A stretch of 64,000 bases of DNA from positions 1-64,000 of the forward strand of contig ONDS01000002.1 in the NCBI GenBank assembly GCA_900316685.1, written 5' to 3'. This DNA is from an uncultured Prevotellaceae bacterium (GTDB lineage: Bacteria; Bacteroidota; Bacteroidia; Bacteroidales; Bacteroidaceae). Positions 9,528 through 17,751 of this stretch are shown here, in pieces. Numbering within the stretch: position 1 is the stretch's first letter; the number at the start of each line of letters is the position of its first letter. The position numbers were made by a program, and so were the translations under genes. The notes under the pieces are model-generated. The model had not been told where the DNA came from. It worked only from the letters and a program-made list of their open reading frames with translations, and did no database searches.

Positions 9528-10084
9528 GGTATGCTGATTTTATAGGTTACACCATTGACTTTGACCAGATAAACCTTCTCGGGTGAGGAGGGCAGGGTGA
9601 GGGTGGCGGATTCTCCTTTACGCACCATCATGTCCTTGACGGTCATGCCATTGGTCAGGAACACCTGAACGTGGGAATCCTTCGCGGCTGCCGCAAAGGT
9701 GATGGTTCCCCCGCTGGTGGAGAACGGCAACCCTTCACTGGCGACGGCTTCACGGATGCCGGTCACCTCCTCTTCCTCGTAGGTCATCTTCTTGATGGCT
9801 TGGTAGTCGTATTCCACGGTCGAGGATGATTTGACGAGCACCTTGTCGCCGTCATGAATCACTCGGGGCTTCTCGTCCAAGAGAAACGTCACCTTGGAAC
9901 CGTCTTTCTGCCATACCACGAGGTGCCAGGCATATTCTATGAACCCTGGCGTCCTCCGGCTTTCGGCTGCCAGCCTGTCCTGTCCGTCAGGCGACTGCGC
10001 CCAGGATGCTATCGATGAGAGCAGGAAGATGAGAATCAGTAAAGGTGGGCGATATGGTCGCCCGTGGGGAAGATACTTTTTCAT
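9524..10084 (-). CDS. Small exported protein, first gene of the secretome operon
   Basis: About 186 residues from the MKKYLPHG start, with a signal peptide ending near ASWAQ. An in-frame ATG at 10096 would add four residues. The C-terminal half (GIREAVASEGLPFSTSGGTITFAAAAKDSHVQVFLTNGM... YLVKVNGVTYKI, given here in pieces) follows the pattern of Bacteroidales C-terminal beta domains with a Gly-Val-Thr-Tyr-Lys-Ile close. It has no recognisable catalytic motif. It overlaps the next gene by 4 bp and is the first gene after the structured leader at 10171-10296. Confidence 0.7.
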   Translation of the reverse strand: MKKYLPHGRPYRPPLLILIFLLSSIASWAQSPDGQDRLAAESRRTPGFIEYAWHLVVWQKDGSKVTFLLDEKPRVIHDGDKVLVKSSSTVEYDYQAIKKMTYEEEEVTGIREAVASEGLPFSTSGGTITFAAAAKDSHVQVFLTNGMTVKDMMVRKGESATLTLPSSPEKVYLVKVNGVTYKISIP

Positions 10085-10170
10085 GTGATTGTTCATATGA
10101 TATTAGTGTATAAGTTAATGAATCATGTCTTTTCAAAACAATAAAGAACGTGAGCCCCAACTACGTATTA

Positions 10171-10296
10171 GTTTCTCTCACGTATCGCCAAACACGTCAA
10201 ACGTTCTAATAACGAGTAAAAGCCCACGCCTTTGGCGTGAACGTTTTGCTTTTACTCTTGAACGTTTTCTTCTTTTTGGCGATTTCGAGAGAAAAC
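10171..10296 (-). promoter_or_regulatory. Long interrupted hairpin in the leader of the secretome operon
   Basis: Five collinear paired blocks build one hairpin: 10171-10179 with 10287-10296 (GTTTCTCTC/GAGAGAAAAC), 10184-10192 with 10275-10283 (ATCGCCAAA/TTTGGCGAT), 10199-10206 with 10260-10267 (AAACGTTC/GAACGTTT), 10214-10223 with 10248-10257 (GAGTAAAAGC/GCTTTTACTC) and 10225-10230 with 10234-10239 (CACGCC/GGCGTG). A minus-strand promoter at 10393-10424 would transcribe it as part of a roughly 300-nt leader before the gene at 10084. It may be a cis-acting RNA or a relic of a small mobile hairpin element. Confidence 0.6.
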
Positions 10297-10392
10297 AAGA
10301 ATATAAGTTAACGCTTCTTATCCTTTTCTGGGGTTCTTATATGTTACATAGGCAAATTATTTTGGTGAGTAGATATGATGGTTTATATTCTG

Positions 10393-10424
10393 CAAAGATA
10401 CATCATCAGTCTTGAAAATGCAAA
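10393..10424 (-). promoter_or_regulatory. Promoter of the secretome operon
   Basis: Read on the minus strand, TTTG (10421-10424) and TATCTTTG (10393-10400) are separated by 20 bp, a full Bacteroidetes promoter. The first ORF downstream starts at 10084, leaving a leader of about 300 nt that contains the interrupted hairpin. Confidence 0.75.
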
Positions 10425-10460
10425 TAGTGAGTCGTTTTTTTGTTGGGGATTCAGGCCGTT

Positions 10461-10896
10461 TTAGATGTAATCCATGTAATTGTCGGCATTGAGCACGGAG
10501 AATGCAGCGTCGGGATAAGCCTTTGAGAACGCTTTAGGGGGCGATGGTTGTTTGCTGCCGCTTTTCATCTCTATGGCAGACAAATGCCCATTCTCCTCCT
10601 CTATGAGGTCTATCTCCTGTTGGTCATAAGTGCGCCAGAAATAGAAGTTGATGCCTAATCGATGGTTGTGGGCGCGTTTCAACCTGTCGCTTATGAAGTA
10701 GTTCTCCCACAAAGCGCCACGTTCGGTATCGGGACGTTGACGGAAAGGGCTGTAGTCGCGAATGACGGCGTTGCGTATACCTGTATCGTAGAAATACCAT
10801 TTTGAGGACTTGCTGACTTCTTTACGCAGATTACGTGAGAAACCGCCAATGCGGAACAATACAAATGACTTTTGCAGCAAGTCAAGGTAACTTGTT
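10461..10896 (-). pseudogene. C-terminal fragment of an AAA/DUF4143 ATPase
   Basis: Only the C-terminal 140-odd residues of a DUF4143 protein remain: SYLDLLQKSFVLFRIGG, FSRNLRKEVSKSSKWYFYDTGIRN, ALWENYFISDRLK, QQEIDLIEEENG and a final DNYMDYI. These line up with about residues 235-375 of the complete protein at 2623-3750 but are clearly diverged. The Walker A and B part is missing. The homology breaks exactly at the edge of the 60-bp palindrome, where the reading frame runs into a TAA at its centre. No start codon with a promoter precedes it, so it is most likely a dead remnant left by a deletion. Confidence 0.85.
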
Positions 10897-10956
10897 AAAA
10901 TCTTCAGTCCCGCTGAACGAATTTACGTAAATTCGTTCAGCGGGACTGAAGATTTT
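10897..10956. terminator. Perfect 60-bp palindrome, probable strong bidirectional terminator
   Basis: The 60 bp from 10897 to 10956 equal their own reverse complement with no mismatch and no spacer (centre TAC|GTA at 10926/10927). The arms are GC-rich inside and end in AAAATC/GATTTT, so each strand gives a hairpin followed by T residues. It lies 22 bp after the stop of the GH5 gene and abuts the ATPase fragment. It is longer than ordinary terminators, and its position at a deletion junction is notable. Confidence 0.75.
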
Positions 10957-10978
10957 TGCATTTTTACGACGTTTGACC

Positions 10979-11938
10979 TTACGGATTATACCGGCGCAGG
11001 TAGTCGCGGAGCATCTTGCCCGACTTCTTGATCACGTCGTCTTTCCACGGACCGGTGGCGGTGGCGCGAGGCAGGAGCATCGAACAGGTCTCGTCCTTGT
11101 CGGAGAGCGACCATGTGACCCAACTCACCTTGTGCTGCTCCATGCAGTCGATCCATGCCTGCCACTCCACGGGATCCAATGGGCCGTTGCCCGAGGCCTC
11201 CATGCCGGCGCTCTCACTCACGAACACGGGCACACCGCGCCGTATGGCATCGACCATGCGGTCGCGCAGGTACTGATGATGGGTGGCGGCGTAGAAATGC
11301 ACGGTGTACATGATGTTGGTGAACCCCGTCAGCGGACTGTCGGCCACGAGATGGATGTCCTGGTCCCAGTGGGGGCAACCCATGAGGATGATGTTGTCGG
11401 GATCGTGCTGGCGTATCTCGTTGATGAGGGTGGTGGCATAGGCCTTGAGGTCGTCCCAGGAGTCCTCCACGGGCTCGTTGTACAACTCGTAGATGATATT
11501 GGGATATTTGCCGTATTTCTGCGAGATATAGCGGAAGAACTTCACGGCCTCGGCGGTGTGCAGCTCATGCGAATGCCAGTCGACGATGACGTAGAGGTTG
11601 TTCTTGATGGCTGCCTTGATCACCGGTTCGATACACTGCAGGGCGAACTCGGGATTGTCCAGATAGTTGTCTTCTACGGTGGTCACACCCATGGCGGCGC
11701 GTATCACCGTGGGATGCCAGTCCTGTTTGAGCCATTTCACGGCCTTCTTGTTGTAGAACCGCGGCCAGATGTTGTGCCAGCCGAAGCTCACGCCGCGCAG
11801 CACCACGGGCTCGCCGTTCTGGGCGCACAGCTGGGTGCCCACCACTTGCAACTGTCCCCATTGCTTCACGGGGTCGAACGCCTGGGCACCGATACATAGC
11901 ACCATGGCGAAAATGCTTGTCAAGAAAAATCTTTTCAT
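10979..11938 (-). CDS. Secreted endo-glucanase, glycoside hydrolase family 5
   Basis: The 319-residue enzyme has a signal peptide (MKRFFLTSIFAMVLCIGAQA) and a complete GH5 (TIM-barrel) catalytic domain, most like bacterial GH5_2 beta-1,4-endoglucanases. Landmarks are LRGVSFGWHNIWPRFYN, VIRAAMGV, YVIVDWHSHE, the acid/base Glu in YELYNEP, HFYAATH, the nucleophile Glu in VFVSESAG and WVTWSLSDKDE. There is no carbohydrate-binding module. The start at 11938 is chosen because a perfect promoter lies just upstream at 11965-11995; the ORF opens at 12016, above that promoter. It probably cleaves cellulose or mixed-linkage glucans in the periplasm or outside the cell, and appears monocistronic. Confidence 0.92.
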   Translation of the reverse strand: MKRFFLTSIFAMVLCIGAQAFDPVKQWGQLQVVGTQLCAQNGEPVVLRGVSFGWHNIWPRFYNKKAVKWLKQDWHPTVIRAAMGVTTVEDNYLDNPEFALQCIEPVIKAAIKNNLYVIVDWHSHELHTAEAVKFFRYISQKYGKYPNIIYELYNEPVEDSWDDLKAYATTLINEIRQHDPDNIILMGCPHWDQDIHLVADSPLTGFTNIMYTVHFYAATHHQYLRDRMVDAIRRGVPVFVSESAGMEASGNGPLDPVEWQAWIDCMEQHKVSWVTWSLSDKDETCSMLLPRATATGPWKDDVIKKSGKMLRDYLRRYNP

Positions 11939-11964
11939 AGGTTTGATAGTATTATTGTTTTCTG

Positions 11965-11995
11965 CAAAAATACAACAAACAAATGAGACAACAAA
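11965..11995 (-). promoter_or_regulatory. Promoter of the GH5 gene
   Basis: On the minus strand, TTTG (11992-11995) and TATTTTTG (11965-11972) are 19 bp apart. The start codon at 11938 follows at a normal distance. Confidence 0.8.
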
Positions 11996-12025
11996 GGAAA
12001 AGTAAATAAATTTCACCTTATCGAT

Positions 12026-12940
12026 TCAACCGAACAACAAGGTAATCAGGGGGATGCTGAAGATGGAGAGTAGGGTGGTGATGAAGGTGGTTTCGGTCAT
12101 GAGGGTCACATCGCGGTTGTAGCGCAGGCAGAGGATGGTGCCATAGGTGGCCACGGGCATGGCGATGATGACGGTGTTGATGTTGACCACCAGGGGGTCG
12201 AAACCTATCAAGGTAAATAGTCCGTACATGGCAAGGGGAACAGCCGCCAGGCGCAGTGCGGAGACGATATACACGGCAGGTCCGCCGATGATCTGGCGGA
12301 TGGAGAGCCTCGACATCGACGCTCCTATGATGAGCAAGGCTCCGGGGATGGTCACATCGCCGAGGATGGACAGCGGCTGGCTCACCACATGAGGTATGTC
12401 CGCCCATCCCGCCGCCACGATGATGATGGAGAGATAGGCTGCCAGCATGGGGGTGGAATAGAGTATCTTAGGGTTGAAGGCCTTGGCGTCGTGACCGCTG
12501 TTGATGAGGTAGGTGCCATGAACGAAGACGAAAAAGGTGTTGGGCACATTGAGCAGCGCGGCATAGAACACAGCCTCGGGGCCGAAGAGCGAGGCTGCCA
12601 CGGGGTAGCCGATGAAGCCCACATTGCCGTAGGTGATGCAGAATCCGAAAATGCCACGCGCCTCGGGGTCGTGGGTGATGAACCTCGGAAGGAGCAAGGA
12701 AAGGGGGATGAGGATGAGGTAGGTGAGCGTGCCCACACCGAGCAGGGGGAGGATGAGGGTGCTGTCGGGCAATCTGTCGCCCATGACCGACGAGAGGATG
12801 AGGGCAGGACAGGTGATGTCGACGATGATGGCGGAGAGCCGTTTGGAGAAAGGCTCATCGATATATCCACGTTTCCCAGCCACGTAGCCGACGACTACGA
12901 TGAGGAAAAGGACAACCATGATCTGCAGGTTAGCCAACAT
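12026..12940 (-). CDS. AEC-family membrane transporter (auxin efflux carrier type)
   Basis: The 304-residue protein is almost entirely hydrophobic, with about ten predicted membrane segments in two halves, as in the AEC (auxin efflux carrier/malonate permease) family. Typical features are the opening LQIMVVLFLIVVVGYVAGKRG, the Pro/Asn-containing helix FCITYGNVGFIGYPV in the middle, and IIAMPVATYGTILCLRYN near the end. The ATG at 12940 shares one base with the TGA of the upstream metallophosphoesterase gene (TGATG), indicating translational coupling. The substrate is unknown; family members move small carboxylates or amino acids. Confidence 0.85.
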   Translation of the reverse strand: MLANLQIMVVLFLIVVVGYVAGKRGYIDEPFSKRLSAIIVDITCPALILSSVMGDRLPDSTLILPLLGVGTLTYLILIPLSLLLPRFITHDPEARGIFGFCITYGNVGFIGYPVAASLFGPEAVFYAALLNVPNTFFVFVHGTYLINSGHDAKAFNPKILYSTPMLAAYLSIIIVAAGWADIPHVVSQPLSILGDVTIPGALLIIGASMSRLSIRQIIGGPAVYIVSALRLAAVPLAMYGLFTLIGFDPLVVNINTVIIAMPVATYGTILCLRYNRDVTLMTETTFITTLLSIFSIPLITLLFG

Positions 12941-14025
12941 CACTTGCCTATGGTTACGACAACGTATTCCGACTGTGTGCCGATGCGGTATTTGCCGCCC
13001 CACAGACCCAATCCGCTGCTGATGTAATAATGGGTGTCGCCACGTTGCCACGGCCCGAACGAACATTCATACACGGCATCGGTGATCCATGAGATGGGCC
13101 ACACCTGACCGCGGTGGGTATGACCGCTGAACTGGAAGTCGATGCCTTGCTCTTCGGCTTCCTCCAGATGGTAGGGCTGGTGGTCGAGCAGGATGGTGAA
13201 ACGGCTCTTGTCTACCCCCGACATGATCTGCGCCAGGGAGCGTCGATGGGGGTTGGTGCGGTCGTCGCGCCCCACGATACAGAGGTCGCCCACCACCACG
13301 GCGGTGTCGCGCAGCAGGTGGATGCCTGCCTCTTCGTAGAACTGTTGTGCGGCGGGTGAACCGCTGAAGTATTCATGATTGCCCAAGCAGGCGTAGACGG
13401 GGGCGTTAAGATGGTGGAACACCTCGGCCATGTGTTCTTCTTGGAGGGGACGTATGCTCATGTCGATGATGTCGCCGGCCACCAACACCATGTCGGCTTT
13501 CTCTTCATTGATGATGTCGACCCACCGTTCCAGTTCGGACCGGCGGTTGTGATAGCCTAAGTGGAGGTCGCTCACCATCACGATTTTCTTCGGGGTGATG
13601 GCTTTGGTGGTGGTCAGGCTCACCGTCTCGCGCACCTTGTGGCGGTAGTGGAGGTTGCCATAAACAAAAACGCCCACGATAAGCACGAAAAGGGCGGTGG
13701 AGGTGATGGCATTGTCGTGCAACCACTCCTTGGGTACCAGCCGCACCAGCCTGCCAAGGTCTAATACGAGGAAGGTGATGACCAGGTAGAGTAGCACGAA
13801 GATGGAAGAGAACCCGATGTCGTAGATGGTGCTGCCAAGCCAGAGAGGCATACGGTCGGTCAGTCCGCCGAAGTTGAGGAACATGCTCAGGAAACAAAGG
13901 AGCAATACGGCGATGATGCTCCAGCGGAGCCCTTTCGACCATGGCAAGACATGCCAGATATGCCAGCCGACATAACTGACTCCTGCCACCAATAGCAGGA
14001 AGAAAAATATGAAAAACAATCTCAC
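12940..14025 (-). CDS. Membrane-anchored metallophosphoesterase
   Basis: About 361 residues if translation starts at the GTG at 14025, three bases after the cdsA stop; a TTG at 14019 is an alternative. Four to five hydrophobic helices occupy the first 150 residues. They are followed by a calcineurin-like phosphoesterase domain with the metal-binding motifs VSDLHLGYH, LVAGDIID, LGNHEY and FSGHTHRGQ. This matches YkuE/YaeI-type enzymes, some of which act on lipid pyrophosphates such as UDP-diacylglucosamine. Being directly behind cdsA, a lipid substrate is reasonable, but this is inference. Confidence 0.82.
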   Translation of the reverse strand: MRLFFIFFFLLLVAGVSYVGWHIWHVLPWSKGLRWSIIAVLLLCFLSMFLNFGGLTDRMPLWLGSTIYDIGFSSIFVLLYLVITFLVLDLGRLVRLVPKEWLHDNAITSTALFVLIVGVFVYGNLHYRHKVRETVSLTTTKAITPKKIVMVSDLHLGYHNRRSELERWVDIINEEKADMVLVAGDIIDMSIRPLQEEHMAEVFHHLNAPVYACLGNHEYFSGSPAAQQFYEEAGIHLLRDTAVVVGDLCIVGRDDRTNPHRRSLAQIMSGVDKSRFTILLDHQPYHLEEAEEQGIDFQFSGHTHRGQVWPISWITDAVYECSFGPWQRGDTHYYISSGLGLWGGKYRIGTQSEYVVVTIGK

Positions 14026-14027
14026 CT

Positions 14028-14882
14028 TTAAAACAGCGTAAGTGTATACAGGTAGACCACGGCGGCGGGTATGGCCATGAGCGACGAGTCGAAACGGTCG
14101 AGCATGCCTCCATGGCCGGGCAGGATATTGCCGCTGTCCTTGATGCCCAAGGTGCGCTTGAAGAGCGACTCCACCAGGTCGCCGAGTGTGCCGAACACCA
14201 CGACCACCAGTCCTAACCCCATCCATACGGCGATGGACAGACCTCCTCCTTCGGGTGCGAACACCCCGCCGATGAGGGCGGCGGCAGCCAGCACGAAGAC
14301 GGCGCCTCCGATACTTCCCTCCCAACTCTTGCCGGGCGAGACGCGGGGGAACAACTTATGTCGGCCCAACAGTGAACCGGTGCAGTAGGCACCCGTATCG
14401 TTCACCCAGAGGAAGATGAACACGCTCAGCGGCAGCAGGTAGTTGTAGGTCACCTGTCCGTCGGCGGCAGTCTGGAAGGCCAGCATGTTGAGCGTGGCGA
14501 AGGGCAGGGCGATATACATCTGGCTGAGCATGCTGTAGGCCCAGTCGTGGATGGGATTGGGCGCTTGCAGGAACAGTTCGGAGATGATGAGGTAGATGAC
14601 GGTGAGCATGTAGGGGATGAACACCGTGGCGGGGGTCATGCCTGTGCAGTAACCTGCCACAGCCAGGAAGAAATACACTCCTGCGGCGGTGCAGAGAAAA
14701 CGGTTGGTGTTCACATCCTCTGCCTCGTTGACCAATCCCGTGAACTCCCAGATACTCAAGCCGGTGACCAACGCGAAAAGGAAAATCATGGCGGTGGGCT
14801 TGAGGAAACAGGTCACGATGGCTGCCACGAAGAACACACCCGTGATGGTTCGCACAATGAGGTTTTTCATCTTGTCGCTCAT
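14028..14882 (-). CDS. cdsA: Phosphatidate cytidylyltransferase
   Basis: CdsA makes CDP-diacylglycerol from CTP and phosphatidate in the inner membrane, the precursor of phosphatidylethanolamine and phosphatidylglycerol. The 284-residue protein has about eight membrane helices and the complete family signature near the C-terminus: SLFKRTLGIKDSGN followed by ILPGHGGMLDRFDS. WVNDTGAYCTGSLLGRHK is the other conserved block. Its ATG overlaps the stop of ftsH by 4 bp (ATGA). The order rsfS-ftsH-cdsA is common in Bacteroidetes. Confidence 0.95.
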   Translation of the reverse strand: MSDKMKNLIVRTITGVFFVAAIVTCFLKPTAMIFLFALVTGLSIWEFTGLVNEAEDVNTNRFLCTAAGVYFFLAVAGYCTGMTPATVFIPYMLTVIYLIISELFLQAPNPIHDWAYSMLSQMYIALPFATLNMLAFQTAADGQVTYNYLLPLSVFIFLWVNDTGAYCTGSLLGRHKLFPRVSPGKSWEGSIGGAVFVLAAAALIGGVFAPEGGGLSIAVWMGLGLVVVVFGTLGDLVESLFKRTLGIKDSGNILPGHGGMLDRFDSSLMAIPAAVVYLYTLTLF

Positions 14883-16900
14883 GATTCCTCCTCCTTCTTT
14901 GTGGTTGAGTCGGACTGGTCGGACTGGTCGGACTGCTCGGGCTGCTCGGGCTGGTAGGGGGGCGGGGTAGCTTCCTGACCTTCCTCCTGTGCCATGATTT
15001 CCTGCGAACGGCTCACCCAGGGGCGTTTGCCGAAGATTTTCTCAAGGTCGTCGGCGAAGATCACCTCACGGCGGATGAGCATCTCGGCCAGGGCGTTGTG
15101 TCCTTCGTGATGCTCCAAGAGCAGTTTCTTGGCGCGCTCGTATTGCTGGTTGATCATCTCTAATACTTCTTCGTCGATCACCTTGGCGGTCGTCTCGGAA
15201 TAGGGTCGCTGGAACTGGTATTCCTGGTTGTTGTAATAGCTGATGTTGGGCAGCTTTTCGCTCATGCCGGCGTAGGCTATCATGCTGTAAGCGCTCTTTG
15301 TGGCACGCTCCAGGTCGTTGATGGCACCGGTGGAGATATGTCCGGTGAACAGCTCCTCGGCGGCGCGGCCTCCCAACAGCGAGCACATCTCGTCGAGCAT
15401 CTCCTCCTTGGTGGTGATCTGACGCTCCTCGGGCAGGTACCATGCGGCACCGAGGGCGCGGCCGCGCGGTACAATAGTCACCTTGACCAGGGGGGCGGCA
15501 TGTTCGCAGAACCAGGAGATGGTGGCGTGGCCCGCCTCATGCAGGGCGATGGCGCGTTTCTCCTGGGCCGTCATCACCTTGGTCTTCTTCTCCAAGCCAC
15601 CGATGATACGGTCGACGGCATCGAGGAAATCCTGCTTGTTCACAGCCGTGGCATCGCGGCGGGCGGCTATCAGGGCGGCCTCATTGCACACGTTGGCGAT
15701 ATCGGCGCCTGAGAAGCCCGGAGTCTGACGGGCCAGCAGGTCGATGTCCACACTGTCGTCGATCTTCACAGGTTTCAGGTGCACCTGGAAAATCTCCTTA
15801 CGCTCGTTCAGGTCGGGCAGGTCGACGTTGATCTGTCGGTCGAAACGACCGGCACGCAGCAATGCCTTGTCGAGCATGTCGGCGCGGTTGGTGGCGGCCA
15901 GCACGATGACACCGCTGTTGGTGCCGAAACCATCCATCTCGGTGAGCAGGGCGTTGAGGGTGTTCTCACGCTCGTCGTTGCCGCCCATCGAGGGGTTCTT
16001 GCTGCGGGCGCGGCCCACGGCGTCGATCTCGTCGATGAAGATAATGCAGGGTGATTTCTCCTTGGCCTGGCGGAACACGTCGCGCACACGACTGGCTCCA
16101 ACGCCCACGAACATCTCAACGAAATCGCTACCGCTCATCGAGAAAAAGGGCACGCCGGCCTCGCCAGCCACAGCCTTGGCCAACAGGGTCTTACCCGTGC
16201 CCGGAGGGCCAACGAGCAATGCTCCCTTGGGTATCTTGCCGCCTAAGTCGGTGTATTTCTTGGGGTTCTTGAGAAACTCCACGATTTCCTGAACTTCTTG
16301 CTTGGCACCTTCCTGACCAGCCACATCCTTGAACGTGATGCCCAGGTCGTCGCCCTTTTCATACATCTTGGCCTTGCTCTTGCCTACACTGAACACACCA
16401 CCGCTGCCACCGGCACCACCGCCCATGCGGCGCATGATGAATATCCAGATGAAGATGAAGAGGAGCAACGGGGCAAGGTTGAGGAGGATGTTGACAAATT
16501 CGTTGCCTTTCTTGTTCTCATAGCTGAACTTGCCGGTGAACTTGCCATCGTTGCGGGCGCTGTCGACGAACTCTTCCAGCTTGTCCACCGAGCCGAACTC
16601 CACATTCAGGTAGGGTTTGGTGCCTACCTGCTTGGTGTCGGCGTGGAACACGTCGCGGATGTGCTCGGGAGCCACATACATCTTGAGCGTGCGCTCATCT
16701 GTGTTGGCCACGATCTCCGTGGCCCAACCTTTGTCCACCCATGCCTTGAAGTCGGCATACGTGGCATCGCGGCCCACGCCGTCGGGGCTGCTTTCGCCCG
16801 ATGAGAAATAGAAAGCGAGCAATCCAAGGCCGAACAGGATGTATATCCATGTGACGTTGAATTTCGGCATCTTGGGCTTGTTGTTATTGTTGTTGTCCAT
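14879..16900 (-). CDS. ftsH: ATP-dependent zinc metalloprotease FtsH
   Basis: FtsH is a hexameric inner-membrane AAA+ protease that degrades misfolded membrane proteins and regulators. The 673-residue product has an N-terminal membrane helix (WIYILFGLGLLAFYF), a periplasmic domain, a second helix (LLLFIFIWIFIM), then a GGAGGSGG linker. The AAA domain has Walker A GPPGTGKT, Walker B IIFIDEIDAVG and the second region of homology ATNRADMLDKALLRAGRFDR. The zinc motif is HEAGH. The tail carries QSDQSDQSD repeats. The start at 16900 (MDNNNNN) is chosen because upstream codons overlap rsfS without homology. Confidence 0.96.
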   Translation of the reverse strand: MDNNNNNKPKMPKFNVTWIYILFGLGLLAFYFSSGESSPDGVGRDATYADFKAWVDKGWATEIVANTDERTLKMYVAPEHIRDVFHADTKQVGTKPYLNVEFGSVDKLEEFVDSARNDGKFTGKFSYENKKGNEFVNILLNLAPLLLFIFIWIFIMRRMGGGAGGSGGVFSVGKSKAKMYEKGDDLGITFKDVAGQEGAKQEVQEIVEFLKNPKKYTDLGGKIPKGALLVGPPGTGKTLLAKAVAGEAGVPFFSMSGSDFVEMFVGVGASRVRDVFRQAKEKSPCIIFIDEIDAVGRARSKNPSMGGNDERENTLNALLTEMDGFGTNSGVIVLAATNRADMLDKALLRAGRFDRQINVDLPDLNERKEIFQVHLKPVKIDDSVDIDLLARQTPGFSGADIANVCNEAALIAARRDATAVNKQDFLDAVDRIIGGLEKKTKVMTAQEKRAIALHEAGHATISWFCEHAAPLVKVTIVPRGRALGAAWYLPEERQITTKEEMLDEMCSLLGGRAAEELFTGHISTGAINDLERATKSAYSMIAYAGMSEKLPNISYYNNQEYQFQRPYSETTAKVIDEEVLEMINQQYERAKKLLLEHHEGHNALAEMLIRREVIFADDLEKIFGKRPWVSRSQEIMAQEEGQEATPPPYQPEQPEQSDQSDQSDSTTKKEEES

Positions 16901-16934
16901 GTGCTTGGGTTTGTCGGTTCTTTGATTTGTTCGT

Positions 16935-17294
16935 TCAATCCAGGTCGGCCACCTTGGTGAGCTTGGCATCTTGCCACAGGTTCTCCAAGTTGTAGTAGTC
17001 GCGCATGTCGGGCACAAAAACATGCACCATCACGTCCACGTAATCCATGGCCACCCATACGGCGTTCTCCAGCCCTACTACGCGGATGGGCTTCTCGGAG
17101 AGTTTCTCGCGCACCACATCGCTCACTGATTCGGTGATGGCTTCCACCTGCATGGGTGAATTGCCTTGGCAGATAACGAAATAACGGCAAATGGTGCCGT
17201 CTATCTTACTGAGGTCGGCCACTACGATGCCGCTACCTTTTTTCTCTTGTATACCCTTGATGATGTAACGTACTAATTTTTTTGTCGAATCCAT
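16935..17294 (-). CDS. rsfS: Ribosomal silencing factor RsfS
   Basis: RsfS binds ribosomal protein L14 and blocks subunit joining when nutrients are short. The 119-residue product matches the DUF143/Iojap family: GIQEKKGSGIVVADLSKID, ICRYFVICQGNSPMQVEAI and the conserved VWVAMDYVDVMVHVFVPDMRDYYNLENLW. It is the first gene of the rsfS-ftsH-cdsA operon, 34 bp before ftsH, and has two overlapping -7 boxes upstream (17319-17336). Confidence 0.94.
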   Translation of the reverse strand: MDSTKKLVRYIIKGIQEKKGSGIVVADLSKIDGTICRYFVICQGNSPMQVEAITESVSDVVREKLSEKPIRVVGLENAVWVAMDYVDVMVHVFVPDMRDYYNLENLWQDAKLTKVADLD

Positions 17295-17318
17295 TCAGTG
17301 ATGTCGTAATTTGATTTG

Positions 17319-17336
17319 CAAAGTTACGCAAAGTTA
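17319..17336 (-). promoter_or_regulatory. Two -7 boxes in front of rsfS
   Basis: On the minus strand TAACTTTG occurs twice, at 17329-17336 and 17319-17326, 10 bp apart. Either could place a transcription start just ahead of the rsfS ATG at 17294. No perfect TTTG -33 box accompanies them. Confidence 0.5.
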
Positions 17337-17406
17337 TGCTAAAACCATGAAAAGAGAGGCAAAATAGGTGCGATTTTCATTTTTTTTAGAAAAAATCGGG
17401 AAAAAA

Positions 17407-17438
17407 TTTGGAAGTTTCGGAAAAACACCATACCTTTG
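17407..17438 (+). promoter_or_regulatory. Promoter of tRNA-Gln
   Basis: TTTG (17407-17410) and TACCTTTG (17431-17438) are separated by 20 bp, and the tRNA begins at 17468. Confidence 0.78.
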
Positions 17439-17467
17439 CAGTTGCAATTAGGGAATTGCAAATTCAT

Positions 17468-17538
17468 TGGGATATGGTGTAATGGTAACACTACAGATTC
17501 TGGTCCTGTCATTCTTGGTTCGAGTCCGAGTATCCCAA
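17468..17538 (+). tRNA. tRNA-Gln (anticodon CTG)
   Basis: A 71-nt cloverleaf without encoded CCA. The acceptor arms TGGGATA (17468-17474) and TATCCCA (17531-17537) pair perfectly. The anticodon loop TTCTGGT gives anticodon CTG, read as Gln. The T-arm contains GGTTCGAGTCC. The closing pair of the anticodon stem is an A-C mismatch. Confidence 0.92.
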
Positions 17539-17547
17539 CGACAAAAG

Positions 17548-17571
17548 GCGCTTCTTAGGAAGCGCTTTTTT
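17548..17571 (+). terminator. Terminator of tRNA-Gln
   Basis: GCGCTTC (17548-17554), loop TTAG, GAAGCGC (17559-17565), then six T. A second, partial copy of the right arm plus T-tract (AGAAGCGCTTTTTT) follows immediately, a small duplication. The stretch 17585-17697 holds no gene. Confidence 0.85.
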
Positions 17572-17697
17572 GTGTTGTTAAGAAGCGCTTTTTTCCTCTT
17601 ACAAGGGGACCTGCTGTGTGGAGAGCTGAGCGGTCGCCCCACACAGAAGGGTGTCTATATCCTGGACGGCAGGAAAACGGTCATTAATGATCATCAA

Positions 17698-17738
17698 AAG
17701 GAAATCCCCTACCCGCTCTGCGGGTAGGGGATTTCCTT
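17698..17738 (-). terminator. Terminator of the DUF349 gene
   Basis: A perfect 19-bp stem (17698-17716 with 17720-17738) with a 3-nt loop, core CCCCTACCCGC/GCGGGTAGGGG, followed on the minus strand by TTTTG. It lies 13 bp after the stop of the minus-strand gene at 17752. Confidence 0.85.
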
Positions 17739-17751
17739 CTATGGGGTGGGG

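Noticed and set aside
14890-14955. Tandem GGACTGGTC repeat as a regulatory microsatellite
   Set aside because: It is coding and simply encodes the QSD/PEQ-rich tail of FtsH.
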